Assembly: GCA_045598025.1 (NCBI GenBank) | Contig: JAZLLH010000040.1 | Span: 1 to 38,650, forward strand | DNA from: UBA1195 sp045598025 | GTDB lineage: Bacteria; Bacteroidota; Bacteroidia; Bacteroidales; WCHB1-69 | DNA: 38,650 nt | Direction of reading: 5' to 3' | In this document: positions 33,692 through 38,650 of the stretch, piece by piece | How positions within the stretch are numbered: the first letter of the stretch is position 1 | Layout: each line of letters opens with the position of its first letter | Notes under the pieces: model-generated | What the model was told of the DNA's origin: nothing | Databases searched by the model: none | Seen by the model: only the letters and a program-made list of their open reading frames with translations | Position numbers and translations under genes: made by a program

Positions 33692-34486
33692 TTATTCCAT
33701 GTGAACGTGCAAAAGAGGGGTATGCCGATAAACAAAACCAATCAGCGGGGACGGCAGCAAACAGAGAAATCCCGTCAGCAGGCGATATCCGAAACCAGGC
33801 ATGAAGCGGGCTTTTTTGCGAAACATTTTCTTCAGGGATTTCTGTACTACTTTTTCGGCAGACATCAGTATGCCGAGTCTGGCGGCCAGGCTGATATACC
33901 GGCTTTCCAGATGGAACAGTCCGGTATTTACGCCTCCGGGCAACAGGCAACTGACATTGACTCCGTAGGCTTTCATTTCTTCCCTTAAAGAGCGGGAAAA
34001 TTGCAGAAGGTAACGTTTGGATGCATTGTATACGGCAATGACGGGATAGGGTGTGTAGGCTGTCAGCGAGGATACGAAAAGCATGTGTCCGTATGCGCGC
34101 TGCTTCATGTCTTCTCCGAACAGTCGGGCCAGCATGGTGGGGGTATTCACGAACAGGTGGTCCATCTGTTGCAATTTTTCGGGAGCAGTCTTTACGAATT
34201 CATCCACAACGAAAATTCCGGCATTGTTGATGAGAATTTCCACTTCCCATTGTTGTTCCCGGCAGGTATCGTACAATCGCTGCGGAGCATTGTCCTCCGC
34301 CATGTCCATACCGATGCAGTGTGTCTCTACTTCATAGTCCGATTGGGCTTTGCGGGCGGTTTCTTCCAATTTGGAGAGGGTTCTTCCTACCAGCAGCAGA
34401 GGATATCCTTTGGCAGCCAGCTGCAGGGCGAACTGTTTTCCCATGCCGGAGCCGGCTCCGGTAATCAGCGCATATGCTTCTTTCAT
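33692..34486 (-). CDS. Short-chain dehydrogenase/reductase
   Basis: A 264-residue NAD(P)-dependent oxidoreductase. The cofactor motif is TGAGSGMG at 9-16, with LLVGRTLSKLEE after the second strand (Arg suggests NADP preference), NNAG at 87-90, and catalytic Ser140, Tyr153 and Lys157 (YNASK). The C-terminal 50 residues are hydrophobic and basic (LKKMFRKKARFMPGFGYRLLTGFLCLLP), which suggests membrane association, as in steroid or fatty-acyl SDRs. It starts 10 bases after the stop of the 5-alpha-reductase gene, so the two are co-transcribed. Substrate unknown; a hydroxysteroid is a reasonable guess from context. Confidence 0.9.
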   Translation of the reverse strand: MKEAYALITGAGSGMGKQFALQLAAKGYPLLLVGRTLSKLEETARKAQSDYEVETHCIGMDMAEDNAPQRLYDTCREQQWEVEILINNAGIFVVDEFVKTAPEKLQQMDHLFVNTPTMLARLFGEDMKQRAYGHMLFVSSLTAYTPYPVIAVYNASKRYLLQFSRSLREEMKAYGVNVSCLLPGGVNTGLFHLESRYISLAARLGILMSAEKVVQKSLKKMFRKKARFMPGFGYRLLTGFLCLLPSPLIGFVYRHTPLLHVHME

Positions 34487-34496
34487 GTCTATGGGT

Positions 34497-35264
34497 TTAA
34501 TAGAGGAAGGGTATGATGCGTTTGAGCTTTTTCCCTTCCATTTCTTCAGGAAACATTTGTCTGTATTTGTGATAAATGGCATTGGAACGCGGTACCAGAT
34601 TGGCTGCCGTCCACCATACGAATACTGCGCCGGCTGCTGACCAGGTGAGAATGGCAAATCCTGTCCATTCGATGATTTCTCCCAAGTAGTGGGCCGCTGT
34701 CACGTAATCAAACAATCCTCCCTTGGGAAGGTAATGCCTGGTATCTCCTTCTTTGCGCAAATGGCGAATTCTGCGATCCGAGGAAATGTTGATTCCCATG
34801 CCTCCGAAGAAGATTATCAGCCCTATCCAAAAGCAGGGACGACTCAACCATTCCGTTGTATAGAGGTTATCCGGGGAGACGAAGAAAATCCATCCTCCTT
34901 GCATGCATGCATTCAACACATTGAAAGTAACTCCCATCAGCATGATGCAGAAAGGCATTTTGCTCTTTCCGCGCATTTTCAACGGGAATACAAAGGAGCG
35001 TCGGAAATAGTGGAGTTCAAACAGCAGCAGAAAGAGCAGGGGAACGGGTTCCCATGTCCGATCCGACAATAGCCAGCAGGCGGCCATGGCGAAAAATACG
35101 GGAGATTCCATGCAGATCCAGGCCACTTTATTGGAGAGGGAGGGACCCCATTTTTTTGAAACGAACATGCCGTATCCGGCTTCCGTGAAATACAAAGCGA
35201 CAAATACGATGAGGGCGATGCCGCTCATAATCCATAAAAAAGTGTGGAAAGTCGATAATTCCAT
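34497..35264 (-). CDS. Steroid 5-alpha-reductase (SRD5A) family membrane enzyme
   Basis: A 255-residue integral membrane reductase of the same length as animal SRD5A1/2. Similarity runs to the C-terminus: ELHYFRRSFVFPLKMRG (84-99), GMGINISSDRRIRHLRKEGD (155-174), PKGGLFDYVTAAHYLGEIIE (180-199), and IIPFL at the end. By eye, Glu53 and Tyr86 occupy the places of the human SRD5A2 substrate-binding pair E57/Y91, and the NADPH-binding N-x-x-S-D, R-x-x-R and E-W residues are kept. The family reduces the C4-C5 double bond of 3-oxo-steroids with NADPH. I chose the ATG at 35264; upstream in-frame residues are low-complexity. It sits between a TPM-domain gene (16 bases upstream) and an SDR gene (10 bases downstream). 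Confidence 0.88.
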   Translation of the reverse strand: MELSTFHTFLWIMSGIALIVFVALYFTEAGYGMFVSKKWGPSLSNKVAWICMESPVFFAMAACWLLSDRTWEPVPLLFLLLFELHYFRRSFVFPLKMRGKSKMPFCIMLMGVTFNVLNACMQGGWIFFVSPDNLYTTEWLSRPCFWIGLIIFFGGMGINISSDRRIRHLRKEGDTRHYLPKGGLFDYVTAAHYLGEIIEWTGFAILTWSAAGAVFVWWTAANLVPRSNAIYHKYRQMFPEEMEGKKLKRIIPFLY

Positions 35265-35280
35265 TGTGTTTGTTTTTGTT

Positions 35281-36087
35281 TTACCATTTGCCGTGGGCGC
35301 CGCCTCCACCGAAACCGCCGCCTCCGCCGAAACCTCCGAAACCGCCGAAGCCGCCGCCTCCGAAGCCGCCGCCTCCGAAACTTCCTCTCGTCCATCGCTG
35401 TTTGTCCATGGCAGAAAGACCGCTCCAATAGGCTGCTCTTTTCATGTCTTCCTGTGATCCGTTGTTGCTTCCGCCGGATTTGTTATTCTTGTTTTTTCCG
35501 GAAGCAATGAGAATCGCAAATGCGATGACGGCCAGTAGCAGTATGATGGCTGTTACAAAGCCTTCTCTTTCTCCTCCGTACAGGCGTTTGTATGAAATCT
35601 CCCCTGCTGCCAGGGGGCAAAGGACGTCAACAGCGGCTGAAATGCCTCCATAGTAGTTGTTGTCTTTGAAAAAAGGAATCATTTCCCTTTCAATGATGCG
35701 CTTGGTCAAGGCATCCGGAATGGCTCCTTCCAAATCGTATCCGACCTGTATGGCTACTTCTCCGTCACTTTCGTTTTTGGATTTAATCAGAATAACAATA
35801 CCGTTGCGGTGTTTTTTGTCTCTGACACCCCACTGTTCCCCGATTTCATACGCATATTCCGATGCACTGTATTCGCCCAGATCCGAAGTCGTGACCACGC
35901 AGATGACGTTGGATGTGCTGTCGTTGAACGCTGTCAGTCGTTGTTCCAAAGCGGAGGTTTCCGCAGCCGACATCAGGCCGGCCAAATCATTCACCAGTCT
36001 CGGCGGCTCGGGAGCCGGCGGAATCTGTCCCATACAGCAGAATGTGCCCAATAAAAAGCACAATAGGAGTATGCGGCCTGTTTTCAT
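35281..36087 (-). CDS. TPM-domain (YgcG-like) membrane protein with glycine-rich tail
   Basis: A 268-residue protein with signal peptide MKTGRILLLCFLLGTFCCMG. The TPM domain (about 28-150) has VNDLAGLMSAAETSALEQRL, ICVVTTSDLGEYSASEYAYEIGEQWGVRDKKHRNGIVILI and IQVGYDLEGAIPDALTKRII. One transmembrane helix (about 178-195, TAIILLLAVIAFAILIA) leads to a cytoplasmic tail that ends in a run of GGGGFGGGGF-type repeats (about 229-265) and HGKW. It is placed next to lemA, the usual partner of TPM proteins. Exact role unknown; TPM proteins are linked to membrane-protein quality control and photosystem repair in other lineages. Confidence 0.88.
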   Translation of the reverse strand: MKTGRILLLCFLLGTFCCMGQIPPAPEPPRLVNDLAGLMSAAETSALEQRLTAFNDSTSNVICVVTTSDLGEYSASEYAYEIGEQWGVRDKKHRNGIVILIKSKNESDGEVAIQVGYDLEGAIPDALTKRIIEREMIPFFKDNNYYGGISAAVDVLCPLAAGEISYKRLYGGEREGFVTAIILLLAVIAFAILIASGKNKNNKSGGSNNGSQEDMKRAAYWSGLSAMDKQRWTRGSFGGGGFGGGGFGGFGGFGGGGGFGGGGAHGKW

Positions 36088-36105
36088 CGGACAAGGTGGC
36101 TTGAA

Positions 36106-36714
36106 TTAGAATTGGAAATCTACTTCCGGAGCCTGTTCGGCACCTTCCGTTGCTTTAAAATAGGCTTTCTTCTCGAATCCGGCCATGCCGGCAATGATGT
36201 TGACTGGGAAACGGCGGACTTTCACATTGTAGTCCTGCACGCATTCGTTAAACTTTTTGCGTTCCACAGCAATGCGGTTTTCTGTGCCTTCCAGTTGACT
36301 CTGCAGTTCCTGGAAATTGGCCGTCGCCTTCAGTTCGGGGTAGTTCTCTACTATCATCATCAGACGTCCCAGAGATGACGATAATTCTCCCTGCGCTTTT
36401 TCGAAGGCAGCCAGGCTTTCTTCGGTCAGATTTTCAGGGTCCACTTGTACCGATGTGGCTTTGGAACGGGCTTCCACCACACTTTCAAGAGTCCCTTTCT
36501 CGAATTCGGCTGCACCTTTGACCGTTTTGACCAGATTGGGTATAAGGTCAGCTCTTCTCTGGTATACATTTTCAACCTGAGCCCATGCCTGAGTGGTTTT
36601 TTCTTCCGTTTTGACCAATTGGTTGTAAGCGGATATAATCCACAGGATGAGCAGAATCAGAATTCCTCCGATAAGGAGACCGGCGATGGCGCCGTTGGAT
36701 AATCTACGAGACAT
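36106..36714 (-). CDS. lemA: LemA-family protein
   Basis: A 202-residue protein with a single N-terminal transmembrane helix (about 9-30, AIAGLLIGGILILLILWIISAYN) and a helical bundle carrying the family motif NQLVKTEEKTTQAWAQVENVYQRRADLIPNLV in two parts, FNECVQDYNVKVRRFPVNIIAG, and a YFKA-containing C-terminus. Function is not settled; lemA and TPM genes are regularly adjacent. It is first in the five-gene minus-strand run (lemA, TPM, 5-alpha-reductase, SDR, lnb) with gaps of 10-21 bases. Confidence 0.92.
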   Translation of the reverse strand: MSRRLSNGAIAGLLIGGILILLILWIISAYNQLVKTEEKTTQAWAQVENVYQRRADLIPNLVKTVKGAAEFEKGTLESVVEARSKATSVQVDPENLTEESLAAFEKAQGELSSSLGRLMMIVENYPELKATANFQELQSQLEGTENRIAVERKKFNECVQDYNVKVRRFPVNIIAGMAGFEKKAYFKATEGAEQAPEVDFQF

Positions 36715-36934
36715 GTCTTCTTTAATTTGGTTTCAATACTTTGTTGGTTTACTTTGATTTCCGAAAAACCGGAACCAATCTGCAAATTTCCACAAAATTC
36801 AAATACAAATATCGTTCGGAACGATAAAAAAATGCATCAAAATCAAGCATGCGCAAGCCCTGTTTCCTGCAGTATGCTTTTTTGTCTGTTCCGCAAAATT
36901 TGTCAGCCTGATTTGCGTTAAAAAAACATATCAA

Positions 36935-36942
36935 TACCTTTA
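36935..36942 (+). promoter_or_regulatory. Promoter-like box before the RlmI-like gene
   Basis: TACCTTTA differs from TAnnTTTG only at the last base. TTTG at 36912-36915 gives a 19-base gap. The ATG follows 5 bases later, so the leader would be very short. Confidence 0.45.
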
Positions 36943-36947
36943 GCATT

Positions 36948-38126
36948 ATGGAAGAACGTCCTCGATTGATTTTGAAATACGGAAAAGAAAAATCGCTCTA
37001 TCGGCGCCATCCGTGGGTGTTTTCCGGAGCGGTGCAGCGAACGGAAGGCTGTCCGAAGGAAGGCGAATTGGCGGATGTGTATGATCACAGCGGACAGTAT
37101 CTGGCGACAGGTCATTATCAGCAGGACAGCATAGTACTGAAGGTGCTCCGTTTCGGGAATCCGGATATAGACGAGGATTTCTGGCGGCAGCGGCTGATGC
37201 AGGCCGTGAAGTACAGGGAAACTCTCGGATTGTGGAAAGATATGTCCACCAATGTGTTCCGTCTTGTTCATAGCGAAGGGGACGGATTATCCGGTTTGGT
37301 TGCCGATTATTACAATGGTATCCTGGTCCTGCAGTCCCATTCAGAGGGCATGCACCGGGCATATCCTTATCTGCTTCCTCTGTTGAAGGAAATTCTGGGC
37401 GAACGTCTGACTGCGGTATTCGACAAGAGCAGTGCCACGCTGCCTTCCGGTAAAGCCGATGATGCATATGTATTAGGGCATGCACCGGATGATTGGGAAG
37501 TATCCGAATACGGCAACCGTTTCCGCATTAATTTTCCGGAGGCGCAAAAAACGGGTTTTTTTATCGACCAACGTGAAAACCGTCGTTTATTGCAGTCCTA
37601 TTCCCAAGGGAAAAGGGTGCTCAATGCTTTCGGTTATACCGGCGGTTTTTCCGTCAGTGCCCTGAAGGGAGGGGCGTCCTATGTGGAAACGGTGGACATT
37701 TCCAAAAAAGCCATACAGCTTTGCAATGAGAATGTGGCGTTGAACTTCCCCCATGCCTCACATTGCGGAGTTGCCAGAGATGTGCTTCCCTACCTGGCCG
37801 ACCTGGAAAAAACATTCGACATCATCGTTCTGGACCCGCCGGCATTTGCCAAGAACCACCGCAGCCTGCAACAGGGACTGAAAGGCTACAAGACCATCAA
37901 TCAGCGGGCTTTGGAAAAAATTGCTCCGGGCGGGCTGCTGTTTACTTTTTCCTGTTCTCAAGCCGTCAGCAAGGAGGATTTCCAGACCATGCTTTTCACC
38001 GCCGCAGCCAATGCGCATCGCGAAGTCCGTATCACACAGCATCTTTCACAGGGCGGTGACCATCCGGTCAGCATCTACCATCCGGAAGGAGATTACCTGA
38101 AGGGACTGCTGGTATACGTGGAATAA
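36948..38126 (+). CDS. RlmI-like class I rRNA (cytosine-C5) methyltransferase
   Basis: A 392-residue SAM-dependent methyltransferase. The N-terminal PUA domain (about 5-80) has LILKYGKEKSLYRRHPWVFSGAV. An EEHD-like middle domain is followed by the Rossmann catalytic domain (about 195-390): INFPEAQKTGFFIDQRENR, the SAM loop VLNAFGYTGGFSVSAL, VETVDISKKAI, motif IV LDPPAF and FSCS containing the likely catalytic cysteine. The order matches E. coli RlmI, which methylates 23S rRNA C1962. Target site in this organism is inferred. It is transcribed away from lemA across a 233-base gap. Confidence 0.9.
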   Translation: MEERPRLILKYGKEKSLYRRHPWVFSGAVQRTEGCPKEGELADVYDHSGQYLATGHYQQDSIVLKVLRFGNPDIDEDFWRQRLMQAVKYRETLGLWKDMSTNVFRLVHSEGDGLSGLVADYYNGILVLQSHSEGMHRAYPYLLPLLKEILGERLTAVFDKSSATLPSGKADDAYVLGHAPDDWEVSEYGNRFRINFPEAQKTGFFIDQRENRRLLQSYSQGKRVLNAFGYTGGFSVSALKGGASYVETVDISKKAIQLCNENVALNFPHASHCGVARDVLPYLADLEKTFDIIVLDPPAFAKNHRSLQQGLKGYKTINQRALEKIAPGGLLFTFSCSQAVSKEDFQTMLFTAAANAHREVRITQHLSQGGDHPVSIYHPEGDYLKGLLVYVE

Positions 38127-38511
38127 GCCGTGCTTACTTCCTAAGTCATCATCCGGAAAACGCTGCATTGGCCTCTGGTGTCATTCTCAAAATTTGGAAG
38201 ATGCTGTATTATTATGTATTGAACATCAATGTGCTGAATGTAGATAGAATTTTTTTTTTAAAATTTTTTCTGAAAAGCGTGCGGCGTATTCCGGAAAGTT
38301 GTATATTCGCGCACTGAAACTTACGTTGTGAAACGTACGCAGGGAAAGCAATAGAAACGTAAATCATTACACCGTTCTGTACTTTTCATTCCATTCTCTG
38401 TCCGAGACGGACAGTTCCCATGAAATCCCACAGGTATTTCAATGTCAGAAGCCTTTTCATTTTTTTCTATAAAAACAGAAAAGTGCAGGCGTAAAAAAAC
38501 AGACAAACACC
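38127..38511 (+). other. 385-base intergenic region with long leader for the last gene
   Basis: No gene seen. A T/A-run lies at about 38250-38270, a TATATTCG promoter-like box at 38302-38309, three copies of a GAAAC(G/T)TA-type motif at 38316, 38330 and 38354, and a perfect hairpin CTGTCC-GAGAC-GGACAG at 38398-38414. If the box is used, the leader is about 195 bases, long for this genome. No terminator with a T tract is clear after the methyltransferase gene. Confidence 0.4.
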
Positions 38512-38650
38512 ATGAATACCAAATCATTTCTCCTCACGCTGGCAGCGGCAGCAGGCATTGTCCTGGCCGGTGCGCAGCCCATGAAACTCCCCTCCGGCGG
38601 GAACACGTCTTCCCGGAAACCGCAGCCCGTTGCGCAGCAGCCGCAGACAC
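38512..38650 (+). CDS. Start of a secreted-protein gene (truncated by window end)
   Basis: 46 codons are visible. The ATG opens a signal peptide MNTKSFLLTLAAAAGIVLAG, then a Pro/Gln/Ser-rich mature start. Codons are GC-rich and C/G-ending, unlike most of the window but like the RHS core at the left edge. A lipobox is not evident (no Cys). Product unknown. Confidence 0.6.
   Translation, partial: MNTKSFLLTLAAAAGIVLAGAQPMKLPSGGNTSSRKPQPVAQQPQT

Noticed and set aside
38321..38527. 68-codon minus-strand frame in the last intergenic region
   Set aside because: It overlaps the start of the 38512 gene, has no promoter box or recognisable motif, and is better explained as leader sequence.
1..38650. 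tRNA, rRNA or CRISPR features
   Set aside because: No cloverleaf-like segment, rRNA-like block or regular repeat-spacer array was seen in the short intergenic gaps.

Overview
The window comes from a Bacteroidota chromosome, most likely a gut-type Bacteroidales. The evidence is a complete type IX secretion core operon (porP-gldK-gldL-gldM-gldN), a type IX cargo protein with a Por-type C-terminal sorting tail, TAnnTTTG (-7) Bacteroidota promoter boxes, A-rich rather than Shine-Dalgarno leaders, and lineage-typical families (DUF1599, BT_3928, DUF3127, BatE, DAHP synthase/chorismate mutase fusion, Lnb). I cannot name genus or species.

Layout. 1-2391 is accessory DNA: the 3' end of an RHS-core gene, an intact IS1595-type insertion sequence (911-1949, perfect 14-bp inverted repeats) placed directly after the RHS stop codon, and about 440 bases with a short orphan reading frame and two promoter-like boxes. 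2392-5176 is a three-gene run (DUF1599, DoxX/MauE-like BT_3928 protein, NAD+ synthase). 5468-11520 is the T9SS core, closed by a strong intrinsic terminator. 11610-14485 holds an overlapping pair: a PorV/FadL-like outer-membrane barrel and a secreted helix-hairpin-helix barrel protein of unknown function. 14514-16172 has a DUF58 protein and radC. A DUF2520 Rossmann protein is divergent to mntP-pfkB (17031-18580). 18635-20291 carries the T9SS cargo and a DUF3127 protein with an SSB-like tip. 20419-27944 contains batE overlapping a DAHP synthase/chorismate mutase, then dapA-holA and a very large NtrY-like histidine kinase. 27970-32507 is a tightly overlapped envelope operon (phosphohexomutase-lpxD-mreC-mreD-Rieske-like lipoprotein). 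On the minus strand, 36714-32504 is a five-gene run: lemA, TPM-domain protein, a steroid 5-alpha-reductase homologue, a short-chain dehydrogenase, and a DUF4105/Lnb lipoprotein N-acyltransferase-like protein. 36948-38126 is an RlmI-like rRNA methyltransferase, and a new secreted-protein gene starts at 38512 and runs off the end.

How it fits together. Much of the window is envelope biology: a secretion machine and at least one of its cargos, outer-membrane barrels, LPS (lpxD), cell shape (mreCD), lipoprotein acylation (lnb) and a membrane-stress type kinase. The two places I would look at first for undescribed biology are the PorV-like/HhH-barrel pair just behind the T9SS operon, and the 5-alpha-reductase/SDR pair, which looks like a small steroid- or bile-acid-modifying module. 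No tRNA, rRNA or CRISPR array was seen.
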